Of a DNA stretch of 64,000 nt, positions 45,027-54,715 are shown piece after piece. Where the stretch lies: the NCBI RefSeq assembly GCF_047634355.1, contig NZ_JBLIAL010000002.1; one strand, 5' to 3'. Below the pieces are notes generated by a model, which did no database searches, was not told the DNA's origin, and worked only from the letters and a program-made list of their open reading frames with translations. The position numbers and the translations under genes are program-made. The first letter of the stretch is position 1. The number at the start of each line of letters is the position of its first letter. The DNA is from Porticoccus sp002341315 (GTDB taxonomy: Bacteria > Pseudomonadota > Gammaproteobacteria > Pseudomonadales > Porticoccaceae).

Positions 45027-45233
45027 ATGGATGAGGATCGTCTGGTGGAGATTGAAACCAGGCTGGCCTTTCAGGAGGACACCCTGCAACAGTTAAACGA
45101 TGTGATTTGCCGACAACAGGATCAGATCGACCGGTTGGCTGCCCGCACTGAAGCCTTGCGCGGGCAACTAGGGGAGATCGCTGCCAAGTTGCCAGATGAA
45201 GAGGGCGAAGACGAGAAGCCACCACACTACTAG
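45027..45233 (+). CDS. slyX: SlyX family protein
   Basis: The 68-residue coiled-coil protein begins MDEDRLVEIETRLAFQEDTLQQLNDVI, exactly the SlyX pattern, with heptad spacing through residue 55 and a short acidic, PPHY-ending tail. Its function is not known. I chose ATG 45027 because it fits the family start; the frame continues upstream to 44997 without similarity. Confidence 0.93.
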   Translation: MDEDRLVEIETRLAFQEDTLQQLNDVICRQQDQIDRLAARTEALRGQLGEIAAKLPDEEGEDEKPPHY

Positions 45234-45264
45234 TAGGTGTGGATCTGTGCTTTTTGCAGTCATT

Positions 45265-45293
45265 AAAAAAACGCGGCAGAAGCCGCGTTTTTT
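45265..45293. terminator. Bidirectional terminator, slyX and maeB
   Basis: AAAAAACGCGGC-AGAA-GCCGCGTTTTTT has A-run and T-run on either side of a GC stem. It lies between the convergent slyX and maeB stops and can serve both. Confidence 0.9.
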
Positions 45294-45308
45294 AGGATGT
45301 GGAGTTTA

Positions 45309-47579
45309 TCACTCGGGTTTGGACGTGATGTCCGCTCCAATTAACGCTGTCATGTTCAGGATACCTCGCCCGGAGACAGACGGAATCAGGATATGGGCCG
45401 GTTTGTCGAAGCCGAACAGGAAGGGTCCAACCAATCGGGCATTGGTCAGTGAGCGCAACAGGCCAAGGGTGATGCTGGCCGCATCCATATTGGGCATGAT
45501 CAGTACATTGGCCTGCCCCTGCAGGTTGGCATTCTGGTAAGTCCTGCCGCGCAAGGTTTCGTTCATGGCGGACATGGCGTGCATTTCGCCCTCGATCTGG
45601 ACATCGGGCAATTGCTCGCGCAATTGCTCGGCCGCCCGTTTCATCTTGTGGGCAGAGTGGTCATCGTAAGTGCCGAAGTTGGAGTGCGAGAGCAGTGCCA
45701 CTTTTGGTGCTATACCAAAACCTTTGACGAAGTTGATGGTGTTCAGTGCGGTGGCGACGATCTGTTCTTCGGTGGGGTCCACGTTGACGAATGGATCTGC
45801 AAGGAACAGAGGCCCATCCTCCATCAGTAGCACGCAGACCGATGACATTTCAGTGGTGCTGCTCTGGGGCAGGATACTGCTGATGTCTTTCAGGTGCTTG
45901 TCGAAACGACCGACTTTGCCGCATATCAACCCATCGGCATCACCGAGGGCGACCATAATTGCTGCCAGTGCTGTGTTATTGGTGTGCACTGTGTTTTGGG
46001 CGGCTTCCACGGAAACGCCGGATCGTCCCACGCGCTGGTGGTAGAACTGCCAGTAGTTCTGGTGGTGATCACCTTCTTCCGGATTGAAAATCTCGATGTC
46101 AGTGCCGATTTTAATACGCAGTCCCATTTCCTGGATTTTGCGCTCGATCACGCTGGGGCGGCCGATCAGGATTGGCTTGGCAACTTTCTCATCCACAATA
46201 CCCTGCATGGCGCGCAACACATCGTCGTTCTCTCCCTCGGCATAGGCAATGCGCGATGGCTGGCGGCGGGCCAGTTCGATCATTGGTTGCATGAACAGAC
46301 GACTGCGACTCACATAAGAGTGGAGTTTGTTGCGGTAGGCCTCCATATCCTCGATGGGACGGGTAGCGACGCCGCTTTCCATGGCAGCTTTGACTACCGC
46401 CAGGGGGACTTCCTCGATCAGACGTGGATCAAAAGGTTTGGGAATCAGGTATTCCGGGCCGAATTTCAGTACTTCATCGGCGTAGGCCTCTGCTACGGCT
46501 TCCGACGGTTCAAGGTGAACCAGATCGGCGATGGCTTTTACGCAGGCCTGTTTCATGGCGTCATTGATGACGGTGGCGCCGCAGTCGAGCGCGCCGCGGA
46601 AAATGAACGGAAAGCAGAGTACGTTATTGACCTGATTCGGATAGTCGGAACGACCGGTGGCCAGAATGGCATCCGGGCGGGCGGCCTTGGCAATTTCAGG
46701 CATGATCTCGGGGGTGGGGTTGGACATGGCGAGAATCAACGGGTTGGGTGCCATTTTCTTGACCATGTCGACCTTCAGGATACCGGGGCCGGACAGACCC
46801 AGAAACAGGTCGGCGCCGTCGATGGCATCGTCCAGGGTGCGATCCTCTGTCTCCACCGCATAGCTTTCTTTCCAGGGGTTCATCCCTTCTGCACGGCCTT
46901 TGTAGATGACCCCGTTGCGGTCGATCATTCGGATATTGGTTTTTTGCAGTCCCATGCTGACCAGCAAGTCCACGCAGGCAATACTGGCTGCTCCGGCACC
47001 GGTCACCACCAGTTTGATGTCTTCAATCTTTTTGTTGACAATCCTGAGTCCGTTGTAGACTGCTGCGGCTGACACAATGGCCGTGCCGTGTTGATCGTCG
47101 TGAAAAACCGGGATATTCATGCGTTCCCTGAGTTTTCTCTCCACCAGAAAGCACTCGGGAGCCTTGATATCCTCAAGATTGATGCCGCCAAAGGTAGGTT
47201 CAAGCGAGGCAATGGTATCCACCAGCTTGTCCACATCGGTTTCATCAATTTCAATATCAAACACGTCAATATTGGCAAACTTCTTGAACAGAACCGCCTT
47301 GCCTTCCATTACGGGTTTGGCGGCCAGTGGGCCGATATTGCCCAATCCCAGCACAGCGGTGCCATTCGTAATGACAGCCACCAGGTTGCCCCGTGCTGTG
47401 ACATTCGCCACTTCTGTAGGGTTTTTTACAATGGCCCCGCAGGCATAGGCAACACCCGGAGAATAGGCCTGAGAAAGGTCGCGCTTGTTGGCGAGTGGTT
47501 TGGTTGGGCGAATTTCGATTTTTCCCGGAACGGGGTGGGTGTGGTAACGCAGGGCACTTTCTTTGAATGAGTCAGCCAT
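45309..47579 (-). CDS. maeB: NADP-dependent malic enzyme with phosphotransacetylase-like domain
   Basis: The 756-residue protein has a malic enzyme half (residues about 1-430: YSPGVAYACGAIV, TNGTAVLGLGNIGPLA, DDQHGTAIVSAAA, VVTGAGAASIACVDLL) and a phosphotransacetylase-like half (about 430-756). The second half usually acts as a regulatory rather than catalytic domain. The enzyme makes pyruvate, CO2 and NADPH from malate. Length and architecture equal E. coli MaeB. The gene is single, with its promoter in the 380-base gap upstream. Confidence 0.97.
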   Translation of the reverse strand: MADSFKESALRYHTHPVPGKIEIRPTKPLANKRDLSQAYSPGVAYACGAIVKNPTEVANVTARGNLVAVITNGTAVLGLGNIGPLAAKPVMEGKAVLFKKFANIDVFDIEIDETDVDKLVDTIASLEPTFGGINLEDIKAPECFLVERKLRERMNIPVFHDDQHGTAIVSAAAVYNGLRIVNKKIEDIKLVVTGAGAASIACVDLLVSMGLQKTNIRMIDRNGVIYKGRAEGMNPWKESYAVETEDRTLDDAIDGADLFLGLSGPGILKVDMVKKMAPNPLILAMSNPTPEIMPEIAKAARPDAILATGRSDYPNQVNNVLCFPFIFRGALDCGATVINDAMKQACVKAIADLVHLEPSEAVAEAYADEVLKFGPEYLIPKPFDPRLIEEVPLAVVKAAMESGVATRPIEDMEAYRNKLHSYVSRSRLFMQPMIELARRQPSRIAYAEGENDDVLRAMQGIVDEKVAKPILIGRPSVIERKIQEMGLRIKIGTDIEIFNPEEGDHHQNYWQFYHQRVGRSGVSVEAAQNTVHTNNTALAAIMVALGDADGLICGKVGRFDKHLKDISSILPQSSTTEMSSVCVLLMEDGPLFLADPFVNVDPTEEQIVATALNTINFVKGFGIAPKVALLSHSNFGTYDDHSAHKMKRAAEQLREQLPDVQIEGEMHAMSAMNETLRGRTYQNANLQGQANVLIMPNMDAASITLGLLRSLTNARLVGPFLFGFDKPAHILIPSVSGRGILNMTALIGADITSKPE

Positions 47580-47972
47580 TTTTCTCTCGGTTTGAATCGT
47601 TATAAGGGGCCGGGCAGGGCAGTTATTCTAACGCCAATGGTAATGAAATTACCATGCGTTCTGCCGTTGTCGCAGGCGTCAAAATTTTGTGTAGTCTAGA
47701 TACATGATTTTGGTGTTTCAAGCGGAACATGTCTTGTCTTTTGTAAAAATTTTTATGCGGATTTTGCTTTAAATGTGAATTGTTGATGATATAACAAGCT
47801 GTAATCTCTTTCTTTGTCATTGGCTCAATTTGTAGTTTTTCTACAATTTTGGCAGTTTTGGTTTTGGCTAATCTCCGTGGGCGGTCCCCGGTGGCTTTAT
47901 TGCTGTTGTTTGCAGGGGGCTCTTGCCAATGCTTCCGTTGACTAAGGATAATGTGTTCCTTTGGCCGGAGCG
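47580..47972. other. Intergenic region maeB - ferredoxin reductase
   Basis: This 393-base divergent gap presumably carries promoters for both genes. An AT-rich stretch lies at 47730-47860. I found no conserved RNA, repeat or operator I would name, and the short open frames here lack family features. Confidence 0.4.
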
Positions 47973-49202
47973 ATGAGCAGCATGCAGAGACGGGTGGTTA
48001 TTGTCGGAACAGGTCACGCTGCGGCACAACTTGCGTCGAGCCTTCGTCAGCAGGACTGGCAGGGCGAGATTCTGCTGGTGGGGGAGGAGCCTCACGCACC
48101 CTACCAGCGCCCGCCGCTTTCGAAAAGCTATCTCGCTGGCGAGCGAAAGGCCGATAGTATCCTGATTCGTCCTGCTGCCGCCTATGCCAGCCATGGTGTT
48201 GATCTTTTGACCGGGCGCCGTGTTGTGAGCATTGACCGCGTGGCAAAAGTTGTCGCGTTGAACGATGGTCAACAATTGAGTTATGACAAGCTGGCTCTGT
48301 GCACCGGAGCGCGTGCCCGGCACGCCAGTATCCCCGGGGTTGAGAGCCCCGGGGTCTTTTACCTGCGAACGCTTGCTGATGTGGACGGCATTCGCGTCAA
48401 TATCTCACCGGGTAAAAGCGCGGTCATAATCGGCGGCGGTTATATTGGTCTGGAAGCCGCTGCGGTATTGCGCGGTCTGGGAATGGCCGTGACGTTGCTT
48501 GAATTAGAGGCACGTGTCCTTTCCAGAGTCTGTGCGTCGGAGGTATCCGCTTTTTATGCCGGGGTACATCGTGAGGAGGGTGTGGATATCCACACGGGTG
48601 TCGAGGTGCTGTCCATAGAAAATGGAGATGGAATCAGGGTGGTGGTCTGTGCCGATGGCAGCCGTTTTCCTGCGGACCTGATCATTATCGGTGTAGGTGT
48701 TATACCCAATGTGGAGTTGGCTGAAGCCTGCGGGCTGGCGACAGACAATGGTATTCTGGTCGACGAGTTCGCCCGGACATCCGATCCGGACATTGTTGCC
48801 GCGGGCGATTGCACCAATCACCCGAATGAGCTGTTGGGACGCCGTGTGCGTCTGGAGTCCGTTCCCAATGCGGTCGAACAGGCAAAAACAGCGGCGGGGA
48901 CACTCTGTGATCGACCTGTTCCGTACCAGAGTTATCCCTGGTTCTGGTCCGATCAATACGATTTGAAGTTGCAGATCGCCGGTCTGAGTGAAGGTTACGA
49001 TCAGGTGGTCCTGCGGGGCGGCAAGGATCGACAGAGAGGCTTTGTTGCCTGGTATCTCCGTGGTGGTCGACTGCTGGCGGCAGATTGTATCAACCGACCA
49101 AAAGAGTTTATGGTTGCCAGGCAACTGTTGGCCAGAGGACTTGCTGTGGATCCTGTCGCGCTGGCTGATGAAACCATTGATCCTAAAAACTGGCTGAGCT
49201 GA
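47973..49202 (+). CDS. FAD-dependent ferredoxin reductase
   Basis: The 409-residue flavoprotein matches reductases that serve 2Fe-2S ferredoxins in P450 and oxygenase systems. It has the FAD motif VVIVGTGHAAAQLASSLR, then YQRPPLSKSYL, the NAD motif AVIIGGGYIGLEAAAVLR, and the C-terminal FAD-contacting DIVAAGDCTNHP. The first ATG is 47973; ATG 47982 has a better-placed GGAG and would shorten it by three residues. The 2Fe-2S ferredoxin gene begins 31 bases downstream. The oxygenase they serve is not in the window. Confidence 0.88.
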   Translation: MSSMQRRVVIVGTGHAAAQLASSLRQQDWQGEILLVGEEPHAPYQRPPLSKSYLAGERKADSILIRPAAAYASHGVDLLTGRRVVSIDRVAKVVALNDGQQLSYDKLALCTGARARHASIPGVESPGVFYLRTLADVDGIRVNISPGKSAVIIGGGYIGLEAAAVLRGLGMAVTLLELEARVLSRVCASEVSAFYAGVHREEGVDIHTGVEVLSIENGDGIRVVVCADGSRFPADLIIIGVGVIPNVELAEACGLATDNGILVDEFARTSDPDIVAAGDCTNHPNELLGRRVRLESVPNAVEQAKTAAGTLCDRPVPYQSYPWFWSDQYDLKLQIAGLSEGYDQVVLRGGKDRQRGFVAWYLRGGRLLAADCINRPKEFMVARQLLARGLAVDPVALADETIDPKNWLS

Positions 49203-49233
49203 TTGGCCGCAATAGATAAATAGAGGTTGTTAT

Positions 49234-49554
49234 ATGCCGTTGATTCATTACGTCGAGGCGAATGGTGCAGAGTACGAGGCTGAGGTGCCGGTGGGGCAAT
49301 CTGTTATGCAGGGTGCTGTCGATAATATGATTGATGGCATTCTTGGCGAGTGTGGCGGTGTGTGCAGTTGTGCGACCTGCCATTGTTATGTCGACGAGGA
49401 CTGGTTTGATAAAGTAGGCCCGCCCGAAGGCAGTGAGCAGTTGATGCTTGAGATGGTCCCGGCCCCGGAGCCAACCAGCCGTCTGAGCTGTCAGATCAAG
49501 GTTACGGCTGAGTTGGATGGCCTGGTAGTAAGGTTGCCGGTTTCCCAGTATTAG
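49234..49554 (+). CDS. 2Fe-2S ferredoxin (adrenodoxin/terpredoxin type)
   Basis: The 106-residue protein binds one 2Fe-2S cluster by Cys40, Cys46, Cys49 (C-x5-C-x2-C in ECGGVCSCATCH) and Cys86 (SRLSCQI). The pattern and the closing RLP-like stretch place it with vertebrate-type/P450 ferredoxins, not plant type. It follows the ferredoxin reductase by 31 bases, so together they form an electron-transfer pair. Alkane or terpene P450s (for example CYP153) are known partners of similar pairs. Confidence 0.92.
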   Translation: MPLIHYVEANGAEYEAEVPVGQSVMQGAVDNMIDGILGECGGVCSCATCHCYVDEDWFDKVGPPEGSEQLMLEMVPAPEPTSRLSCQIKVTAELDGLVVRLPVSQY

Positions 49555-49632
49555 GTGTGGAGCGGGCAGTTGTAATCAATGCCCCTTCAACCCCGTGGCG
49601 ACCTGTGCCCGGGGTTCTATCTTTCCTAAAGC

Positions 49633-49950
49633 CTAAAGCCCCTTGAACCAGTCCTGAAAGTAGCTGCCTACATAGGGTATCTCGGTTTCCTTGTCGGTGA
49701 TGGCACCGACAAGACTGATTATCCAGGCCACTAGCACCAGTATTGCCCAGATCATGACCAGTGAGTTGTGAATCATGCTGAACACCATGTTGCCGACAAA
49801 CCCGCAAATCATGATGCCGAGGTACTGACGAATATAGAAGGATGCATAACTGTCGCGTTTCTGCATGTTGAGTACCAATGCAACAATCCAGCCGATCAGG
49901 GTAATGTGCGCGATAATTGCCTTGGCCTTACCGCTTATCTTGTCGCTCAT
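49633..49950 (-). CDS. DUF4870-like small membrane protein
   Basis: The 105-residue protein has three hydrophobic helices (about residues 10-27, 40-62 and 66-88) and matches the DUF4870/Tic20-like family: AIIAHITLIGWIVALVLN, SFYIRQYLGIMICGF and the closing GAITDKETEIPYVGSYFQDWFK. Function is not known. It lies alone, converging on the ferredoxin gene, and is followed upstream by rnt on the same strand. Confidence 0.85.
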   Translation of the reverse strand: MSDKISGKAKAIIAHITLIGWIVALVLNMQKRDSYASFYIRQYLGIMICGFVGNMVFSMIHNSLVMIWAILVLVAWIISLVGAITDKETEIPYVGSYFQDWFKGL

Positions 49951-50020
49951 AATGTCTGTTCCTTGGTAATGTTTGTGATGGTTTCGACTGATGACGTTCT
50001 ATGTATTCCATTTGCCTGGG

Positions 50021-50653
50021 TTACTTATGCCAACCGCCGAGATCTTTCCAGCGGTTGACGATACCACAGAACAATTCTGCCGTCTTTTCAGCGTCATAGG
50101 CTGCGGAGTGTGCTTTGTCGTTGCTGAATTCTATTTCTGCTGCTTCACAGGCTCTGGCCAGTACGGTCTGTCCATAGGCAAGCCCAGCCAGTGTGGCCGT
50201 GTCAAAGCAGGAAAACGGGTGGAAGGGGTTGCGTTTAATGCCATTTCTTTCAACAGCTGCGTTGACAAATCCAAGGTCAAAATGCGCGTTGTGTGCCACC
50301 ATGACAGCGCGGCTGCAGTGTGCGTCCTTTACTGCATTGCGAATAGGCTGAAACAGGGCTCTCAAGGCCTCATTTTCTTCCAGCGCCATCCGGTAGGGGT
50401 CGTTGATGTCGATACCGGTGAAGTTCAGAGCCGCCTGCTCGACGTTGGCCCCTTCAAACGGGATCACCGCATGATAGATAATCTCGCTGGGCATGAGGAT
50501 GCCATCTTCATCCATGGCGAGTGTGACAGCGGCCATTTCCAGTAAAGCGTCGGTAGCGGCGTTAAAGCCGCCGGTCTCCACGTCGATGACCACGGGGAGA
50601 AAGCCTCTGAAACGATCCGAGATAGGCGGGTGCATAATTAGCTGACGCTCCAT
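50021..50653 (-). CDS. rnt: Ribonuclease T
   Basis: RNase T trims 3' ends of tRNA and other small RNAs. The 210-residue DEDD exonuclease shows VVIDVETGGFNAATDALLEMA, then HNAHFDLGFVNAAV and HSAAYDAEKTAELF, the ExoI-III motifs. It overlaps the end of pyrC by 16 bases if started at ATG 50653; ATG 50635 (MHPPISDRF) would remove the overlap and is equally possible. The pyrC-rnt order is that of Pseudomonas. Confidence 0.95.
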   Translation of the reverse strand: MERQLIMHPPISDRFRGFLPVVIDVETGGFNAATDALLEMAAVTLAMDEDGILMPSEIIYHAVIPFEGANVEQAALNFTGIDINDPYRMALEENEALRALFQPIRNAVKDAHCSRAVMVAHNAHFDLGFVNAAVERNGIKRNPFHPFSCFDTATLAGLAYGQTVLARACEAAEIEFSNDKAHSAAYDAEKTAELFCGIVNRWKDLGGWHK

Positions 50654-51669
50654 TGCCTGGTTTCTCCAGCACCTAATGGTGTGAGGGTATCACTGCCAAA
50701 GGGCAGGTTGGTCGGACTTTGCCACGGTGAAAGCTGCAGCGTGATCGTGTCAGTATTGCGGGGCATGCCATAGAAGTCTGCGCCAAAAAAACTGGCAAAC
50801 CCTTCGAGCTTGTCCAGCGCACCGGCATGATCAAAGGCTTCCGCGTAGAATTCGAGCGCGGCATGGTTGGAGTAACATCCGGCGCAGCCACAGGCGGTTT
50901 CCTTGCGATGGGTATTGTGGGGCGCAGAGTCAGTGCCCAGAAAAAAACAGGGGTTGCCACTGGTGGCGGCTGCAATCAATGCCTGTTGGTGGTGTTGCCG
51001 TTTCAGTATGGGGAGGCAATAGTAATGGGGGCGGATACCGCCCGCCAACATCTGGTTGCGGTTGAACAGCAGATGTTGGGGAGTGATGGTGGCAGCTATA
51101 TTGGCTGATGCCTCTGCCACGAACTGGGCGCCTTCGCGGGTAGTGATGTGTTCCAGCACAATTTTCAGTGCCGGAAAGTTGTCGATGAGCTTGCCGAGGT
51201 GCCTGTCGATAAACACCGCTTCCCGATCAAAAATATCGACTTCAGTATCCGTGACCTCACCGTGCAGCAGCAGTGGCATGCCGATTTTTTCCATACACGC
51301 CAGGACGGGATAGATGTTGTCCAGTTGGGTGACGCCTGAGTCCGAGTTGGTGGTCGCGCCGGCCGGGTAATACTTGCAGGCGACCACATGCCCCGACGCT
51401 GCGGCACGTTCTATTTCCGCCGGGTCAGTGTTGTCCGTCAAATACAGCACCATTAACGGCTTCCACTGGCTGTCGGCTGGACGATGAGCCAGAATCCGCT
51501 CCCGGTAAGCAAGCGCTTGAGCGGTATTGAGCACCGGTGGTAGCAGGTTGGGCATGATGATGGCGCGGCCAAAATAGCGTGCAGCATCGGGCACGGTGTA
51601 GGCAAGCAATTCGCCGTCGCGCAAGTGCAGGTGCCAATCATCTGGGCGGGTGATGGTTAATTGAGTCAT
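50638..51669 (-). CDS. pyrC: Dihydroorotase
   Basis: PyrC closes carbamoyl-aspartate to dihydroorotate in pyrimidine synthesis. The 343-residue amidohydrolase shows DDWHLHLRDGE (metal His pair), KYYPAGATTNSDSGV (carbamylated Lys), LLHGEV and LEHITT (metal His) and LGTDSAPH (metal Asp). It belongs to the E. coli type II class. I chose ATG 51669 (MTQLTITRP), since the two extra residues upstream would need a TTG start. rnt overlaps its 3' end. Confidence 0.96.
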   Translation of the reverse strand: MTQLTITRPDDWHLHLRDGELLAYTVPDAARYFGRAIIMPNLLPPVLNTAQALAYRERILAHRPADSQWKPLMVLYLTDNTDPAEIERAAASGHVVACKYYPAGATTNSDSGVTQLDNIYPVLACMEKIGMPLLLHGEVTDTEVDIFDREAVFIDRHLGKLIDNFPALKIVLEHITTREGAQFVAEASANIAATITPQHLLFNRNQMLAGGIRPHYYCLPILKRQHHQQALIAAATSGNPCFFLGTDSAPHNTHRKETACGCAGCYSNHAALEFYAEAFDHAGALDKLEGFASFFGADFYGMPRNTDTITLQLSPWQSPTNLPFGSDTLTPLGAGETRQWSVS

Positions 51670-51898
51670 GGTCAAGTTGGTTGCTACAGGTGGTCATTTG
51701 ATTGATCAATGCTACCGGAATCGTTGCTGGCTTAACAGAAGAAACGTGGAGTGTCCTATGTCATTCTCCGGATTAAACATTTCGAGTCAGGATCAGGGCG
51801 ATTCGGCAGAGCCCGCCCTGTTCACTGTGAAACTCTCCACTTAACGATTAGAATAGTGCTCACTTTTATCCCACAAAATACCAATCAGGAGTCATGTC

Positions 51899-53122
51899 GT
51901 GTCCGACATTAAAAAAGTTGTTTTAGCCTACTCGGGGGGGCTGGATACCTCGGTTATTGTCAAGTGGCTACAGGAAACCTATCGCTGCGAAGTCGTCACG
52001 TTTACTGCGGATATCGGTCAGGGAGAAGAGGTGGAACCGGCCCGAGCCAAAGCGGCGGCGCTGGGCGTGAAAGAAATCTATGTGGACGATCTTCGCGAGG
52101 AGTATGTTCGTGACTATGTGTTCCCGATGTTTCGTGCCAACACCATCTACGAAGGGGAATACCTGCTCGGGACGTCTATTGCCCGGCCACTGATTGCCAA
52201 ACGACTGATTGAAATTGCCAACGAAACCGGAGCAGATGCGATTTCTCACGGTGCGACCGGTAAGGGAAATGACCAGGTGCGTTTTGAGCTGGGTGCTTAT
52301 GCCCTGAAGCCGGGCATCAAAGTGATCGCTCCCTGGCGGGAGTGGGATCTGACATCCCGAGAAAAACTGATGGGCTACTGTGAGCAGCACGATATTCCGG
52401 TAGATTTTTCTACCAAGAAGAAAAAATCCCCTTATTCAATGGATGCCAATTTGCTGCATATCTCCTATGAGGGGGGTAATCTTGAAGATCCCTGGTGGGA
52501 GCCTGAAGAGGATATGTGGCGCTGGAGTGTCTCTCCCGAGAACGCACCTGACCAGCCTACCTATGTCGAGCTCACCTATGAAAAAGGCGATATCGTTGCA
52601 ATTGATGATCAACCCATGACACCGGCTACAGTACTTGCTCACCTCAATAAATTGGGCGGCGACAATGGGATTGGTCGACTAGACTTGGTTGAGAACCGCT
52701 ACGTGGGCATGAAATCACGTGGCTGCTATGAAACACCGGGCGGGACTATTATGTTGCGGGCGCATCGGGCCATCGAATCACTCACACTGGATCGTGAAGT
52801 GGCGCATTTGAAAGATGCATTAATGCCCAAATATGCCGAGACGATTTACAACGGCTACTGGTGGTCCCCGGAACGCAAGATGTTGCAGGTGATGATTGAT
52901 GAAACGCAACACGTGGTAAACGGCAAGGTGCGTGTAAAGCTTTATAAGGGTAACGTCACTGTGGTGGGTCGTCAGTCTGATGACAGTCTTTTTGATGAGA
53001 AAATTGCCACCTTCGAAGATGACGCGGGGGCCTATGATCAGAAGGATGCGGAAGGTTTCATCAAGCTGAATGCATTGCGTTTGCGGATTGCCGCCAACAA
53101 GAATCGCAAGATGGATTCCTGA
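51899..53122 (+). CDS. argG: Argininosuccinate synthase
   Basis: ArgG condenses citrulline and aspartate with ATP. The 407-residue protein has the P-loop-like AYSGGLDTSVIVKWL, ISHGATGKGNDQVRFELG, and SMDANLLHISYEGG, the usual argininosuccinate synthase blocks. It starts with GTG 51899 with AGGAG 7 bases ahead; the ATG 5 bases earlier is out of frame. Single gene. Confidence 0.97.
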   Translation: MSDIKKVVLAYSGGLDTSVIVKWLQETYRCEVVTFTADIGQGEEVEPARAKAAALGVKEIYVDDLREEYVRDYVFPMFRANTIYEGEYLLGTSIARPLIAKRLIEIANETGADAISHGATGKGNDQVRFELGAYALKPGIKVIAPWREWDLTSREKLMGYCEQHDIPVDFSTKKKKSPYSMDANLLHISYEGGNLEDPWWEPEEDMWRWSVSPENAPDQPTYVELTYEKGDIVAIDDQPMTPATVLAHLNKLGGDNGIGRLDLVENRYVGMKSRGCYETPGGTIMLRAHRAIESLTLDREVAHLKDALMPKYAETIYNGYWWSPERKMLQVMIDETQHVVNGKVRVKLYKGNVTVVGRQSDDSLFDEKIATFEDDAGAYDQKDAEGFIKLNALRLRIAANKNRKMDS

Positions 53123-53138
53123 TTGCCACCTGTTCGAG

Positions 53139-53152
53139 TTGATGCAAATCAA
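53139..53152 (+). promoter_or_regulatory. FNR/ANR box before ccoN
   Basis: TTGAT-GCAA-ATCAA is a perfect FNR/ANR site, 104 bases before the ccoN ATG. AATAAT/TAATAC around 53177-53183 is placed for a -10, which would put the box near -42, the class II activating position. Confidence 0.85.
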
Positions 53153-53256
53153 TATCAGTGTAGGTGGGTTTAGGGAATAATACGCAGGGAGTAGTTTAGG
53201 GATTTGAAGGCTACTCTCATGGGTTCCAAAGAATGGATTAATGACGAGAAAATGCA

Positions 53257-54702
53257 ATGAGTAGCAATGTCGCAAGCACCGGTGGCCAGCCGGAATACAA
53301 TATCAGGGTGGTCAAACAGTTTGCCATCATGACTGTGGTCTGGGGGATCGTCGGGATGCTGGTGGGGGTGTTTATCGCCGCTGAGCTGATCTGGCCAGGC
53401 CTTAACTTTAACCAGCCATGGCTTCACTTTGGGCGACTTCGTCCGCTCCATACCAATGCGGTTATTTTTGCCTTCGGTGGTAGCGCACTGTTTGCCGCCG
53501 CCTACCATGTGGTGCAGCGAACCTGTCAGGCAAGACTGTTTGGCGGTTGGCTGATAGGGTTTACCTTCTGGGGCTGGCAGGCGGTGATTGTCGCCGCCGC
53601 GATTACACTGCCTCTGGGGCTGACCACCTCGAAAGAGTACGCGGAGCTGGAATGGCCGATCGATATCCTGATCACCTTGGTCTGGGTATCGTTCGCGGTG
53701 GTGTTTTTCGGCACCATCATGAAACGTCGCACCAAGCACATCTACGTGGCCAACTGGTTCTTTGGGGCCTTTATCATCACGATTGCCGTGTTACACCTCG
53801 GCAACAGTGCTGCCATCCCGGTCACAGCGTTCAAATCCTATTCGGCCTACGCCGGTACAATCGATGCGATGGTGCAATGGTGGTACGGCCATAATGCAGT
53901 AGGGTTTTTCCTGACGGCGGGCTTCCTGGGCATGATGTACTACTTTGTGCCCAAGCAGGCGGGTCGGCCGATATATTCCTATCGTCTCTCAATCGTGCAT
54001 TTCTGGGCGTTGATTGCTGTCTACATTTGGGCAGGTCCTCACCACCTCCATTACTCGGCCTTGCCAGACTGGGTTCAGAGCCTGGGAATGGTGATGTCTC
54101 TGATTCTGCTCGCTCCCTCCTGGGGTGGCATGATCAACGGCATGATGACCCTGTCCGGTGCCTGGCATAAACTCCGTTACGATCCGACCCTGCGCTTTCT
54201 GGTGGTGTCACTGTCCTTCTACGGCATGTCGACCTTTGAAGGTCCAATGATGTCGATCAAGACAGTAAATGCACTGTCTCACAATACTGACTGGACGATT
54301 GGTCATGTTCACTCCGGTGCCCTTGGTTGGGTGGCCATGATTTCGATTGGCATGCTCTATCACCTGATTCCAGTGCTGTATCAACGCGCCCAGATGTACA
54401 GTGTAAAACTGATCAACCTGCACTTCTGGATGTCAACCATTGGCACTGTCCTTTACATTGCCTCCATGTGGGTTAACGGGATCGCTCAGGGCCTGATGTG
54501 GCGTGCTTTCAACACCGATGGGACCCTGACATACAGCTTCGTTGAATCAATTGAGGCGAGTTACCCGGGTTATTACGTGCGCTTATTGGGTGGTGTGATT
54601 TTCTTTGCCGGTATGCTGGTGATGGCCTACAACGTCTGGCGAACCATTCGTGGGGATGTTCAGCGGCAGGAAGTGACTGCTGCCGAACCCCGTACAGTCT
54701 GA
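53257..54702 (+). CDS. ccoN: cbb3-type cytochrome c oxidase subunit I
   Basis: CcoN is the catalytic membrane subunit (two haem b, CuB) of the high-affinity cbb3 oxidase. The 481-residue protein has twelve hydrophobic helices. The haem/copper histidines are in RPLHTNAVIFAF, the HNAVGFFLTAGF helix, WAGPHHLHYSALPDW and IGHVHSGALGWV. Length is the norm (about 475). It begins the ccoNOQP operon behind a perfect FNR/ANR box. Confidence 0.98.
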   Translation: MSSNVASTGGQPEYNIRVVKQFAIMTVVWGIVGMLVGVFIAAELIWPGLNFNQPWLHFGRLRPLHTNAVIFAFGGSALFAAAYHVVQRTCQARLFGGWLIGFTFWGWQAVIVAAAITLPLGLTTSKEYAELEWPIDILITLVWVSFAVVFFGTIMKRRTKHIYVANWFFGAFIITIAVLHLGNSAAIPVTAFKSYSAYAGTIDAMVQWWYGHNAVGFFLTAGFLGMMYYFVPKQAGRPIYSYRLSIVHFWALIAVYIWAGPHHLHYSALPDWVQSLGMVMSLILLAPSWGGMINGMMTLSGAWHKLRYDPTLRFLVVSLSFYGMSTFEGPMMSIKTVNALSHNTDWTIGHVHSGALGWVAMISIGMLYHLIPVLYQRAQMYSVKLINLHFWMSTIGTVLYIASMWVNGIAQGLMWRAFNTDGTLTYSFVESIEASYPGYYVRLLGGVIFFAGMLVMAYNVWRTIRGDVQRQEVTAAEPRTV

Positions 54703-54715
54703 TAGGAGAACAACA

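Noticed and set aside
45894..47072. A 392-residue open frame antisense to maeB
   Set aside because: It lies wholly inside a strongly conserved gene, has no family features and is a by-product of GC-rich codon use.
47623..47820. A 65-residue frame in the gap upstream of maeB
   Set aside because: No ribosome binding site, no recognisable motif and low-complexity AT-rich composition.
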